Origin: Bacteroidales bacterium UBA1217
GTDB lineage: Bacteria > Bacteroidota > Bacteroidia > Bacteroidales > P3
Assembly: GCA_002309335.1 (NCBI GenBank)
Contig: DBXH01000009.1
Span: forward strand, 2,923 to 45,880
Direction of reading: 5' to 3'
DNA length: 42,958 nt
The position numbers and the translations under genes were made by a program. Position 1 is the first letter of the stretch. Each line of letters starts with the position of its first letter. Under the pieces are notes generated by a model. The model saw only the letters and a program-made list of their open reading frames with translations, did not search any database and was not told the DNA's origin. Below, one piece after another: positions 32,165 to 41,440 of the stretch.

Positions 32165-33052
32165 ATGAGTAAGACTAAAACACGTCGTCACGGTAAGATA
32201 AGACTCTGGGCTGGAAAGACTTCCACCGTTTTCAGCATTATGCTAGTGCTGTTTGTCTTTGGTTTGCTTTTGTTTGTGGAGTACCATTCATACAAGGCCA
32301 CACACGAAATGCAGGAGCGAATTTCATATCAGGTTGACCTGAATATTGAAACCACCGAGGAGGAGGCTCTGAGCCTTAAAGACGAGTTGCTGACGCTCGA
32401 CTATGTAAAGAGTGTGGACTATATTTCGGCCGATGAAGCTGCACGGCTGTTCTCTGCCGAGCTGGACGAAGACTTCCTCACACTATTGGACAGTGTAAAT
32501 CCCCTATACCCCACCCTGATGGTGACTCTGAAGGCCAGGAATAACCCGAATGCAATGCTTGAATCGCGCAAGCAATTTGAAAAAGAGGTAAATGAATATA
32601 CCAACGTGGAAGGTGTGACCTATCACGAGACGATGCTTAACGACTTGAACCAGATTTTCTACAAGCTGTCGTGGATTCTAATTGTATTTATGTTGGTGTT
32701 GCTTATTGTGTCGGTAGCGTTGATTAGCACTACCATCAGAATCTCCATCTATTCCAACCGCAACACAATCAAAACGATGAGCATGGTAGGTGCGAAGATG
32801 GGCTTTATTACACGTCCTTTCCTGTGGCGTAGCATCCTATATGGTTTTCTTGGCGCTGTGTTTGCAATAGTACTGATGTTTGCGGCGATATATGTGTTTA
32901 ACAAACAATTCCACCTTGCCTTGTTTCACCCGCGCTACTTTACCGGATACGAGATGATTGTGGCACTGGTGTTTGTGGTTGGTATTGCCATCTCGTTTAT
33001 TGCCACCTATTTCTCGGTACACCGCCATATACGTAATAAAAGCGAATACTAA
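32165..33052 (+). CDS. ftsX: Cell division protein FtsX
   Basis: The 295-residue protein has the FtsX plan: a cytosolic basic N terminus, a membrane segment (about 22-42), an extracytoplasmic domain (about 43-165, with LDYVKSVDYIS typical of the ECD) and three further membrane segments (about 168-193, 218-243, 258-282) of the MacB/FtsX permease fold. FtsX works with the ATPase FtsE to activate cell-wall hydrolases at division. ftsE is not adjacent, as is usual for Bacteroidetes. It begins the conserved ftsX-DUF3098-uppP-truB-queA cluster. Confidence 0.93.
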   Translation: MSKTKTRRHGKIRLWAGKTSTVFSIMLVLFVFGLLLFVEYHSYKATHEMQERISYQVDLNIETTEEEALSLKDELLTLDYVKSVDYISADEAARLFSAELDEDFLTLLDSVNPLYPTLMVTLKARNNPNAMLESRKQFEKEVNEYTNVEGVTYHETMLNDLNQIFYKLSWILIVFMLVLLIVSVALISTTIRISIYSNRNTIKTMSMVGAKMGFITRPFLWRSILYGFLGAVFAIVLMFAAIYVFNKQFHLALFHPRYFTGYEMIVALVFVVGIAISFIATYFSVHRHIRNKSEY

Positions 33053-33113
33053 TTTATAGCCTTAACGTTGACCCAGAATTAAAATAACTTTTAAACTATA
33101 CATCCCTAAATAA

Positions 33114-33413
33114 ATGGATAACAAGAAGAAAAACAATGTAAACAAGCCTGCAGCGGGCGCTCAAAAAAACGCGACAGAAGAAAAGTCGTCGTTTGGTTTT
33201 GCTTTTGGCCCGATGAATTATATTCTGATGATTGTCGGCATCATGTTGCTGGGATTGGGATACATCCTATTGAGTGGCGGCGGCAGCGATGATCCGAATG
33301 TATTCAATGCAGAGATGTTCAACAACCGCCGTATGGTTGTTGCACCGTTGATGATTGTGGTCGGATTGGTGGTTGAGATTTGCGCCATTATGTTCAGACC
33401 AAAAGAAAAATAA
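33114..33413 (+). CDS. DUF3098 family small membrane protein
   Basis: The 99-residue protein has a Lys/Asn-rich N terminus, two hydrophobic segments (about 35-54 and 75-93) and the conserved link GLGYILLSGGGSDDP between them. This is the DUF3098 pattern, found in Bacteroidetes between ftsX and uppP as here. Function unknown; the placement suggests a cell-envelope role. Confidence 0.9.
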   Translation: MDNKKKNNVNKPAAGAQKNATEEKSSFGFAFGPMNYILMIVGIMLLGLGYILLSGGGSDDPNVFNAEMFNNRRMVVAPLMIVVGLVVEICAIMFRPKEK

Positions 33414-33539
33414 TTATAGGAGGTAATAAAAGTTAAAGAAGTTATTTGGAAGTTAAAGAACATACGACGCGTTTGATAATATTGTTCCTTTATTCTTTCA
33501 AGTCTCCATATAACTTTTAACAATCAAAAACATTTTATT

Positions 33540-34379
33540 ATGGATTGGTTTCAAGCGCTTATACTTGGTATTGTGCAGGGTTTGACAGAGTATCTACCCG
33601 TCAGTAGTAGTGGCCACCTGACGATAGGATCGGCATTGTTTGGAGTTGACGGCGAGTCAAACCTGACATTCAACATTGCTGTCCATGTTGCCACAGTACT
33701 GAGCACATGTTGCATACTATGGAAAGAGATTGTATGGATTTTCAAGGACCTTTTTGCGTTCAAGTGGAACGATGGAACAAAATATGCACTGAATATCATT
33801 GTCTCAATGATACCTATCGGCATCGTAGGAGTGTTGTTAAAAGACAAGGTTGAGGCTATATTCAACCCTGAGACTTCGGCTAACATCTTCGGCAACGAGT
33901 TGTTTATCGTAGGTTGCTGTCTGATGCTCACCGCATTGCTGCTTACCTTTTCATACTACGCAAAACCGCGTCAGAAAGAGCATATTACACCGTGGAACGC
34001 TTTTGTGATCGGTATTGCCCAAGCTTGTGCCGTACTGCCTGGCCTGTCACGTTCGGGAAGCACCATCGCCACAGGCTTGATGCTCGGCAACAAGAAGGAG
34101 AAGCTGGCACAATTTTCATTCCTTATGGTTATTCCTCCAATATTGGGCGAGGCATTGCTTGATATGAAAGATCTTATTGGTGGCGAAGCTGCCGCAGAAG
34201 GAGCCGAGACTGCCATCGGTACATTCCCACTGATAATAGGTTTCCTTGCAGCATTTGTGGTCGGATGCCTTGCGTGCAAATGGATGATCAACATCGTGAA
34301 AAAAGGCAAACTTATCTGGTTTGCAATCTATTGTGCCGTGGTTAGCATCTTGGTAATCACATTACCATACATTTTCTAA
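33540..34379 (+). CDS. uppP: Undecaprenyl-diphosphate phosphatase
   Basis: The 279-residue polytopic membrane protein recycles undecaprenyl diphosphate to the monophosphate carrier for peptidoglycan and O-antigen synthesis and is linked to bacitracin resistance. Signature motifs are present: QGLTEYLPVSSSGHL (residues 13-27, with the catalytic Glu and Ser/His) and LPGLSRSGSTIATG in the second half. About eight hydrophobic segments are evident. It is three bases upstream of truB. Confidence 0.95.
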   Translation: MDWFQALILGIVQGLTEYLPVSSSGHLTIGSALFGVDGESNLTFNIAVHVATVLSTCCILWKEIVWIFKDLFAFKWNDGTKYALNIIVSMIPIGIVGVLLKDKVEAIFNPETSANIFGNELFIVGCCLMLTALLLTFSYYAKPRQKEHITPWNAFVIGIAQACAVLPGLSRSGSTIATGLMLGNKKEKLAQFSFLMVIPPILGEALLDMKDLIGGEAAAEGAETAIGTFPLIIGFLAAFVVGCLACKWMINIVKKGKLIWFAIYCAVVSILVITLPYIF

Positions 34380-34382
34380 ACA

Positions 34383-35219
34383 ATGGCGGACAAGCCAGGA
34401 ATGGTTATTGCCATTGACAAACCACGCCAATGGAGTTCATTTCAGGTAGTTAACAAACTGAAATGGCATATAAAACGTACTTTCGGACTTAAGAAATTCA
34501 AGATTGGCCACGCCGGGACACTCGATCCCTTGGCGAGTGGATTATTGCTGGTATGCGTGGGTAACGCCACAAAGCAAATTGAACAGCTGCAGTCGGGCGA
34601 GAAGGTTTATAGCGGCACTATGGTATTGGGTGCATCGACCCCTTGCTACGACCTTGAGCAGGCCGTAGACCACTACTATCCCACTAAACAAATCACAAAA
34701 GAATTGATTGAAGAGGCCCGCCAACAATTTGTCGGCGAGATAGAGCAAGTGCCGCCAATGTTTTCGGCTGTGAAAGTTGACGGACACAGGGCGTACATTT
34801 CAGCCCGCGACGGCGAGACGGTAGATATTGCCCCAAAACGGGTTACGATATACGACTTTGAAATAACCGCATTCCGCGAAGGAAAAGCGACAACATTTCA
34901 TAATACAGGACTAAAAAAACAGAATTCAGTTCTAAAAGTTAATGAGCGTGAATTGTATCGCAACCCACAAGGTGTGATTCCTGAAGGTTTGCCCGAAATC
35001 GACTTTAAAATATGCTGCGGCAAAGGCACATACATACGCAGCATAGCCCGCGACTTTGGTGAAGCGCTGGGGAGCGGAGCTTTTCTAAGCACTTTGAGAC
35101 GAGAACGAATTGGTAAATATTCACTGACCGACGCCATAAACATTGACGATATTGAAACGAAGATAACTGCTAACAACCCTACATATTGCGACATAGCAGA
35201 ACTTGCAAAAAAATGTTAA
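34383..35219 (+). CDS. truB: tRNA pseudouridine-55 synthase TruB
   Basis: The 278-residue protein converts U55 of the tRNA T-loop to pseudouridine. The catalytic Asp48 lies in GHAGTLDPLASG; QVPPMFSAVKVDGHRAY and GKGTYIRSIARD are further family motifs. Compared with the basic family plan, an extra segment of about 36 residues (about 166-202, rich in Lys/Asn/Thr with ERELYRNPQG) sits just before the EIDFKICCGKGTY strand. The frame runs straight through it. It could be a lineage-specific loop. Confidence 0.94.
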   Translation: MADKPGMVIAIDKPRQWSSFQVVNKLKWHIKRTFGLKKFKIGHAGTLDPLASGLLLVCVGNATKQIEQLQSGEKVYSGTMVLGASTPCYDLEQAVDHYYPTKQITKELIEEARQQFVGEIEQVPPMFSAVKVDGHRAYISARDGETVDIAPKRVTIYDFEITAFREGKATTFHNTGLKKQNSVLKVNERELYRNPQGVIPEGLPEIDFKICCGKGTYIRSIARDFGEALGSGAFLSTLRRERIGKYSLTDAINIDDIETKITANNPTYCDIAELAKKC

Positions 35220-35301
35220 AATAGACTATTTCGTTCACAAAAACATTTGCATAATTCTCAACCGTTTAAATCATCACGACATCAAATAAATGTTAAAAAA
35301 C

Positions 35302-35332
35302 TTGACAAACGGTTCAAAATTTCGTATCTTTG
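35302..35332 (+). promoter_or_regulatory. Promoter of queA with -33 and -7 elements
   Basis: TTG at 35302-35304 and TATCTTTG at 35325-35332 with a 20-base spacer match the two-part Bacteroidetes consensus. It is the clearest promoter in the window. Confidence 0.78.
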
Positions 35333-35376
35333 CAAAAAACAGATAAAAAATTATGATAAACACCCTTTATTCTACA

Positions 35377-36432
35377 ATGAAATTGTCGCAGTTCAAGTTC
35401 AACCTGCCTAAAGACCTGATCGCCGACAAACCATCAAGACAACGTGACGAGGCCCGAATGATGGTCATTGACCGTAAAACACAGACAATTGAGCACAAGC
35501 TGTTTAAAGACCTTATAAACTATGTCGACACCAACGATGTAGTGGTGGTAAATAACACCAAGGTGTTCCCCGCCCTACTAAAAGGCGAGAAAGAGAAAAC
35601 CGGAGCCCAAATCAATGTGTTCCTGCTGAGAGAGTTGAACCCCGAAACAAGATTGTGGGATGTGGTTGTTGACCCTGCCCGAAAAATCCGAATTGGCAAC
35701 AAACTCTATTTTGGTGACAGCGACGCACTCGTAGCAGAAGTTATCGACAACACCACTTCGCGTGGACGCACAATAAGATTCCTTTACGACGGCACTCACG
35801 AAGAGTTTATCAAACTGATAAAAAGTATGGGTCAAACTCCGCTGCCCGATGAAATCAGAGCTATGCGCGATATCACAAATGAGGATAAAGAGCGCTACCA
35901 AACCATCTTTGCAAAAGAAGAGGGAGCCGTGGCTGCTCCGGCAGCCGGACTCCACATCAGCCGAGAACTGATGAAACGTTTTGAAATCAAAGATGTCAAA
36001 TGGGCAGAACTGACACTTCACGCAGGCATAGGCAATTTTAAAGCCATTGAGGTTGAAGACCTGAGCAAGCACAGAATGGATTCAGAAGAGATGCACATCG
36101 GCGAAGAATGCTGCAATATGATTAACGAAGCTAAACGTACCGGCCACAAAGTCTGCTGCATTGGAACCACAACGATGAAAGCCATCGAAACTGCTGTCAC
36201 AATACCCGGCAAAGTCAGCCCTTACGACGGCTGGAGCAACAAATTCATTTATCCACCTTATGACTTCACTATTGCCGATATGATGGTAACCAACTTCCAT
36301 CCATCAATGTCGTCGATGTTCATTATGGTTTCCGCTTTCGCCGGTCCTGAATTCCTTATGCAGTGTTATCAGACTGCCATCAAAGAGAAATACAAATTCA
36401 ACACCTATGGAGACGCGATGCTGATACTTTAG
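35377..36432 (+). CDS. queA: S-adenosylmethionine:tRNA ribosyltransferase-isomerase
   Basis: The 351-residue enzyme transfers the ribosyl group of S-adenosylmethionine to preQ1 in tRNA to form epoxyqueuosine. The chosen start gives MKLSQFKFNLP, the usual N terminus; an ATG eight codons upstream is possible. Motifs include VVVNNTKVFPALL, ELTLHAGIGNF, GTTTMKAIE and the terminal YGDAMLIL. It has its own promoter although it follows truB in the conserved cluster order. A short repeat phrase separates it from rarA. Confidence 0.94.
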   Translation: MKLSQFKFNLPKDLIADKPSRQRDEARMMVIDRKTQTIEHKLFKDLINYVDTNDVVVVNNTKVFPALLKGEKEKTGAQINVFLLRELNPETRLWDVVVDPARKIRIGNKLYFGDSDALVAEVIDNTTSRGRTIRFLYDGTHEEFIKLIKSMGQTPLPDEIRAMRDITNEDKERYQTIFAKEEGAVAAPAAGLHISRELMKRFEIKDVKWAELTLHAGIGNFKAIEVEDLSKHRMDSEEMHIGEECCNMINEAKRTGHKVCCIGTTTMKAIETAVTIPGKVSPYDGWSNKFIYPPYDFTIADMMVTNFHPSMSSMFIMVSAFAGPEFLMQCYQTAIKEKYKFNTYGDAMLIL

Positions 36433-36436
36433 TTAT

Positions 36437-36464
36437 TAGTGATTGGTAAATAGTGATTAGTTAA
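36437..36464. repeat. Two tandem copies of a 14-base spacer phrase
   Basis: TAGTGATTGGTAAA and TAGTGATTAGTTAA are adjacent and differ at two positions. Similar AT-rich phrases occur near 2091-2110 and 24472. Confidence 0.55.
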
Positions 36465-36471
36465 TTGTACT

Positions 36472-37746
36472 ATGACTCCTCTGGCAGAACTTTTACGGCC
36501 GACGACGCTCGATAACTATATCGGGCAGCAGCACCTTGTGGGTGAAGGAGCCGTGTTGCGCACACTGATTGAGAGCGGCAAAATCCCATCGATGATATTC
36601 TGGGGGCCTCCCGGCATTGGTAAGACCACACTGGCAATGATTATCAGCAACACTCTGCAGCGACCATTCCATACACTAAGTGCCATAAGCAGTGGCGTTA
36701 AGGAGGTGCGTGAAGTCATTGAGCAAGCAAAAAAAGAAGAGGGTGCAATACTGTTCATCGATGAGATTCACAGATTCAATAAATCACAACAAGACTCATT
36801 GCTCGGTGCCGTAGAACGAGGCACGATAACACTGATAGGTGCCACCACCGAGAATCCTTCGTTTGAGGTTATTTCGGCTTTGCTTTCCCGCTGCCAGGTA
36901 TATGTACTTAAAGAGTTTGGCAAAGCCGAGATGGAGCAACTGATAGAGGCTGCCGTGAAGCACTATGCATCAAATGGTCTAAAAGTTGAAATCAAAGAGA
37001 ATGACGCCCTGTTGCGGATAAGTGGCGGCGATGCCCGTAAACTGCTAAATGCTCTTGAGTTGGTGGTAAACAAAAACGGAGAACGGAAAACGGGAAACGG
37101 AGAACAGGTTGTCGTTTTGGACAACAAAAGGGTCACCGATGTCATCCAGCAAAACCTTGCTTTCTACGATCGTCAAGGTGAGATGCACTACGATATCATA
37201 AGTGCCTTCATAAAGTCGATGCGCGGCAGCGACCCTAACGGAGCCGTCTATTGGCTTGCGCGAATGATTGAAGGCGGTGAAGACCCCGTCTTTATTGCCC
37301 GCCGAATGCTTATTTTTGCCAGCGAAGACATTAGTAACGCAAATCCAAACGCCCTGTTGCTGGCCAACGCCTGCTTTGAGGCTGTCACCAAGATAGGATA
37401 TCCAGAATGCAGAATAACGCTTTCGCAATGTGCCATTTACCTTGCCAACTCTGCAAAAAGCAATAGTACCTATATGGCATTGAACAACGCCCAGCAAGCC
37501 ATAAGGCGGACTGGAGACTTGTCTGTACCACTACATCTGCGCAACGCTCCAACCAAACTAATGAAAGAGCTGGGTTATAGCGACGGTTACAAATACGCCC
37601 ACGACTATTCTGGCAACTTTGTCGACCAAGAGTTTCTGCCCGATGCATTGCGCGGCACAAAGTTTTATGAGCCTGGAGACAACACCCGCGAGAACGAGAC
37701 ACGCAAGTTGCTACAGTGGAGGTGGCAAGGAAAATACGGATATTGA
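36472..37746 (+). CDS. rarA: Replication-associated recombination protein RarA
   Basis: The 424-residue AAA+ ATPase acts at stalled replication forks. Walker A is GPPGIGKT (45-52), Walker B ILFIDEIH (Asp97, Glu98), and sensor motif GATTENPSF is clear. The C-terminal MgsA domain has IKSMRGSDPNGAVYWLARM and the final YKYAHDYSGNF pattern. Residues about 201-211 (KNGERKTGNGE) are encoded by a low-complexity DNA phrase of repeated AACGG(A/G)GAAC and look inserted in the linker after the AAA+ lid; a phrase of the same family occurs in the island near 1932. Confidence 0.94.
   Translation: MTPLAELLRPTTLDNYIGQQHLVGEGAVLRTLIESGKIPSMIFWGPPGIGKTTLAMIISNTLQRPFHTLSAISSGVKEVREVIEQAKKEEGAILFIDEIHRFNKSQQDSLLGAVERGTITLIGATTENPSFEVISALLSRCQVYVLKEFGKAEMEQLIEAAVKHYASNGLKVEIKENDALLRISGGDARKLLNALELVVNKNGERKTGNGEQVVVLDNKRVTDVIQQNLAFYDRQGEMHYDIISAFIKSMRGSDPNGAVYWLARMIEGGEDPVFIARRMLIFASEDISNANPNALLLANACFEAVTKIGYPECRITLSQCAIYLANSAKSNSTYMALNNAQQAIRRTGDLSVPLHLRNAPTKLMKELGYSDGYKYAHDYSGNFVDQEFLPDALRGTKFYEPGDNTRENETRKLLQWRWQGKYGY
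37075..37106 (+). repeat. Repeat phrase inside rarA
   Basis: Repeated (G)GAGAACGG/GGAAAACGG units in frame. The 13 bases GGAGAACGGAAAA (37078-37090) also occur at 1932-1944 in the porU-porV island. Confidence 0.6.
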
Positions 37747-37762
37747 TAAACAGTTTCTTACA

Positions 37763-39556
37763 ATGGCTGATGCACTGCTTACTGTCGAAAATCTAACCAA
37801 ATCGTATGGCGACAAAATGCTATTCGAGGACATAAGTTTTGGCATCACTTCCGGACAAAAGACAGCTCTGATTGCCCGTAACGGCTACGGCAAAAGCACA
37901 TTGCTCAACATACTCACAGGCAAAGAATTGCCCGATAGCGGCATGGTGACATTCAGAGGTGATGTCAAGATGGCATATTTGCCTCAGAACCCAGATTTTC
38001 ACGAACATCAGACAGTAAGAAGTTTTGTAGAGGCTGCCGAAAAGCCCGAAACCACAGAGACTTGGGACTTTGAACAAAAAGTAGAGGAAGTTCTCTCGCG
38101 GCTTGAGGTTGACAAGCTGATGGACCGTTCGATGGATACTTTGAGTGGTGGCGAACAGAAAAAGGTGGCACTAAGCCGAATACTGATTGACGACACCAAT
38201 CTGCTGCTGCTTGATGAGCCCACCAACCACCTTGACATCAGTATGATAGAATGGCTGGAAGACTTTCTTAACAAACAGCGACTCGCTATTCTGATGGTTA
38301 CGCACGACCGTTATTTTCTCGACAACGTGTGTCAAGACATCATAGAGCTGGACAATAGCCGTTTGTATCACTATCGCGGCACCTATAATTACTATGTAGA
38401 GAAAAAAGCAGAACGAGAATACAACGAACGTGCCGAAGTTGAGAAAGCTAAAAGCCTATACCGCACCGAGTTGGAATGGATGCGCCGAATGCCTCAGGCT
38501 CGCGGCACAAAGGCTCGAGCACGAATAGACGCCTTCTATGAACTAGAGCAAAAAGCCCATACTCACTTTGAAGAAGAGAAAGCCGAACTGACAGTTAAGA
38601 CAGAACGTATCGGTGGCAAAATACTGGAGATGTACAATATCTGCAAAACTTTCGAAGGCAAGAAGATGGTCGAAGATTTCTCTTATACCTTCAAAAAAGG
38701 AGAGAAGATTGGCATTGTCGGCGCCAACGGCATAGGCAAGAGCACATTTCTAAATCTCATCACGGAGCAGATGCGTCCAGACAGCGGCCACATCGTTGTT
38801 GGTCAGACAATTCGATTTGGATTCTATACACAAAATGGTCTGAAAGCCAAAGATGATATGCGTGTGATAGACATTATTCGCGAAGTAGCTGACGTCATCG
38901 AGCTCGACAACGGCAAGGAGATGTCTGCACATCAGTTTTTGAGCTATTTCGGATTTGACGATATGACGCAGTACAACTATTTCTGCAATCTTAGCGGTGG
39001 TGAACGGCGCAGACTTTATCTGCTCACAATCCTGATGGCTAACCCTAACTTCCTAATCCTCGACGAGCCGACCAACGACCTTGATATATACACACTTGGC
39101 ATCCTTGAACGCTTCCTGATCGGTTTCAAAGGTTGCGTTGTGATAGTTAGCCACGACCGCAGTTTTATGGACAATATTGTTGACCATATTTTTGTTTTTG
39201 AGGGCGATGGGAAAATACGTGACTATCACAGCAGTTATTCCGAATACAGAAAAGCAAAACTGCAGTTTGAAAAAAACTTGACTAAACAACGCAAGGACGA
39301 GAAACCGCGCTACGAACGCAGCAAGAGCGACAAGCCAAAAGCGACATACAAACAGCAGAAAGAGTATGAGCAACTAACAGCCGAAATAGAGGCATTGAAC
39401 AAAGAGAAATCTGAGATAGAGAACTTGCTGTCATCAGGTACGGAAAGCGACCCTACAAAAATCACAGTTGCTTCGGAACGCATAGGCGAAGTGATTGCAC
39501 TCTTGGACGAGAAAGAGTTGCGCTGGCTGGAACTGGATGAAATCATTTCCGTTTAA
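37763..39556 (+). CDS. ABC-F family ATPase, Uup-like
   Basis: The 597-residue protein starts at the ATG giving MADALLTVENL; an in-frame extension upstream would overlap rarA by over 40 codons and is rejected. It has two ATP-binding cassettes without membrane segments: Walker A ARNGYGKST (38-46) and GANGIGKST, signatures LSGGEQKK and LSGGERRR, Walker B LLLLDEPTNHLD and FLILDEPTNDLD. A C-terminal charged coiled coil (about 515-590) is typical of Uup. Members act on ribosomes or branched DNA; the coiled coil favours Uup over EttA. The first Gly of Walker A is replaced by Ala in cassette 1. Confidence 0.9.
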   Translation: MADALLTVENLTKSYGDKMLFEDISFGITSGQKTALIARNGYGKSTLLNILTGKELPDSGMVTFRGDVKMAYLPQNPDFHEHQTVRSFVEAAEKPETTETWDFEQKVEEVLSRLEVDKLMDRSMDTLSGGEQKKVALSRILIDDTNLLLLDEPTNHLDISMIEWLEDFLNKQRLAILMVTHDRYFLDNVCQDIIELDNSRLYHYRGTYNYYVEKKAEREYNERAEVEKAKSLYRTELEWMRRMPQARGTKARARIDAFYELEQKAHTHFEEEKAELTVKTERIGGKILEMYNICKTFEGKKMVEDFSYTFKKGEKIGIVGANGIGKSTFLNLITEQMRPDSGHIVVGQTIRFGFYTQNGLKAKDDMRVIDIIREVADVIELDNGKEMSAHQFLSYFGFDDMTQYNYFCNLSGGERRRLYLLTILMANPNFLILDEPTNDLDIYTLGILERFLIGFKGCVVIVSHDRSFMDNIVDHIFVFEGDGKIRDYHSSYSEYRKAKLQFEKNLTKQRKDEKPRYERSKSDKPKATYKQQKEYEQLTAEIEALNKEKSEIENLLSSGTESDPTKITVASERIGEVIALLDEKELRWLELDEIISV

Positions 39557-39571
39557 TAAAAACAGAATACT

Positions 39572-40060
39572 ATGGCTTCGAAAAAAACCAATGCGGCACG
39601 GCTATTGGACCAGATGAAGATTCAATACGACTTGATTGAATATACGGTCGACGAGGACGACCTAGGTGCATCCCATATTGCAAAGCAATTAGGACAGCCT
39701 ATCGAGAAACTATTCAAAACACTTGTGCTGCGAGGTGATCGTAACGGTCTGTTTGTCTGTGTTATTCCTGGAGCCGAGGAAATCGATTTGAAAAAAGCCG
39801 CCAAAGCTACAGGCAACAAGAAATGCGACCTAATTCCAATGAAAGAATTGCTTCCGACAACAGGCTACATACGCGGAGGATGCTCACCAATCGGTATGAA
39901 AAAAAACTTACCGACATACTTCCACGAAAGTATAACCTACTACGACAAAGTTTATTGCAGCGCCGGCCAAAGGGGATTACAATTCTATCTCTCCCCTACC
40001 GACCTCATAAAAGCCGCTCAAGGAACGGTATGCGATTTGACAACGAATACAGTTAAATAA
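39572..40060 (+). CDS. ybaK: Cys-tRNA(Pro)/Cys-tRNA(Cys) deacylase YbaK
   Basis: The 162-residue protein clears mischarged Cys-tRNA(Pro). The YbaK core shows LFKTLVLRG, with the conserved Lys, then FVCVIPGAEEIDLKKAAKATG and the GYIRGGCSPIGMKK segment that holds the conserved Gly-rich active site loop. Length is typical for YbaK and lacks the ProX or INS extensions. It is 15 bases after the ABC-F gene. Its stop codon directly abuts the stop codon of the convergent porin gene. Confidence 0.92.
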   Translation: MASKKTNAARLLDQMKIQYDLIEYTVDEDDLGASHIAKQLGQPIEKLFKTLVLRGDRNGLFVCVIPGAEEIDLKKAAKATGNKKCDLIPMKELLPTTGYIRGGCSPIGMKKNLPTYFHESITYYDKVYCSAGQRGLQFYLSPTDLIKAAQGTVCDLTTNTVK

Positions 40061-41440
40061 TCAGAAATTATACTTCACCAATGCGCAGAGACGGTGGTTG
40101 GCGACTTGGTGCAGGTTGGCGTTGTTTGTTACAGAGCCATCGGACTGGAGGTCTCCGTATGTCACGGCAGTCCATTCATATTCCAAGCCGATGTTGAAGG
40201 CTTTGGTGTTGAAGCTTATAGATGGCGCAACACGATAGATGGAATTGATGTTGTTGACTCCCTTTTTTGTATAGACGTAGGCTGGGTCGGGCTCCCCAGC
40301 GGCATCTGATATCAGGGTGCCATCGGCAAGACCGAGGTTCTTGTGATAGCCTAAGAAGAGGTTTGCACGCCAACGCTTGCCATACGACAGGTTAAGGTAT
40401 GAGACGGAAGCCGTAAGAGGCTGGAACCTATAGCTGGATCCATCTTGAATGAATGCGTATCCACTACCTGGGATGGTAAGGTGTCCTAAGTTTTCGGCTA
40501 AAGTTGAGCGAAACTGCAGAGTGAATTTATCTTTTTCATACTCATAAAGAAACGTCGGCGAAAACGATTGGCAATTGCCGCGAAAGCGGACATTAGCATA
40601 CATTGCCGTGCCTGCCACCAAATACGGAACACTCATCAACTGACTAACCTTAAGGCGTGTAAAGTCTACGCCCAACATAGCATTGCTATGCTCCGACTGG
40701 TAAAGCAAACCAAAGAACATTTCAGGGAGTATAGACTCATTGGCATATTTTGCACTCTCACCGTCAGGCCCTGGCGAGGTAAACTGGTACTGCCACAGGG
40801 CGGAAGCCGTGAACCCAAAGCGCCAAGGCAGCCAACTGGTATAAGTAACCTGCGGTGTGCGGCTATGAGGTCTAAACGGCGCTCCTGCCGCCATTCCTAA
40901 CACCTTGGGCATATTACCATTTGTCAGCGGATGCCAATCCTGTCCAATAGTAAGACTCTGCCCATACTTACCGCCCCAGTTCAATCGCAAATAGGCCAAC
41001 CGCAGTCGCAGCACCGTGTTGTTGGTGCCAAAACCGGCAAAATCGGCCTCGAATTTGCCTTCCGAACTGCCGCCAAGAATTTCAGGGCCATTGAGGTTTA
41101 ATCCAAAGCGACTGCTAAGCGCCAACAAGTGTGCTTGCGGCGCCGCATTGCGGTCGAAACGAAGCTCCGTACCGTCGACGGCAGTCACACCATTGGCAAT
41201 AAGGGTGACTTCCTCTTCCGTAGTTATGTTCCAGTCCTCGTCGTAAGGAATCATATTATACTCGCCTCCACAGGCCGTCATCGTCCGGCGACTGTCGTAA
41301 TTGAAATAGTTGCGTACAAAACCATAGAAAGAAAAGGTAGCCTTATTGTCCGTATCAGGCTTAGCCTTGTCCTTGGGCTTGACTTGCCCAATAGCAAACA
41401 GCGGCAAAGATAACAGCAGTATCAAAATAATCCTTTTCAT
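40061..41440 (-). CDS. Outer-membrane porin, DcaP-like barrel
   Basis: The 459-residue protein starts at the ATG that overlaps the transporter stop (ATGA) and gives a signal peptide ending FAIGQ; an 86-codon upstream extension runs into the transporter gene and is rejected. The remainder is beta-barrel sequence: FYGFVRNYFNYDSR at the start, then FEADFAGF, LRLAYLRLNWG and IGQDWHP, features of DcaP-like trimeric porins, and a C-terminal aromatic residue (ALVKYNF) for barrel insertion. Substrate unknown. Coupling to an inner-membrane transporter suggests passage of the same solute. Confidence 0.82.
   Translation of the reverse strand: MKRIILILLLSLPLFAIGQVKPKDKAKPDTDNKATFSFYGFVRNYFNYDSRRTMTACGGEYNMIPYDEDWNITTEEEVTLIANGVTAVDGTELRFDRNAAPQAHLLALSSRFGLNLNGPEILGGSSEGKFEADFAGFGTNNTVLRLRLAYLRLNWGGKYGQSLTIGQDWHPLTNGNMPKVLGMAAGAPFRPHSRTPQVTYTSWLPWRFGFTASALWQYQFTSPGPDGESAKYANESILPEMFFGLLYQSEHSNAMLGVDFTRLKVSQLMSVPYLVAGTAMYANVRFRGNCQSFSPTFLYEYEKDKFTLQFRSTLAENLGHLTIPGSGYAFIQDGSSYRFQPLTASVSYLNLSYGKRWRANLFLGYHKNLGLADGTLISDAAGEPDPAYVYTKKGVNNINSIYRVAPSISFNTKAFNIGLEYEWTAVTYGDLQSDGSVTNNANLHQVANHRLCALVKYNF

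Noticed and set aside
35353..35376. Upstream ATG of queA
   Set aside because: The eight extra residues are not typical of QueA, and the second ATG gives the usual N terminus; the alternative cannot be fully excluded.
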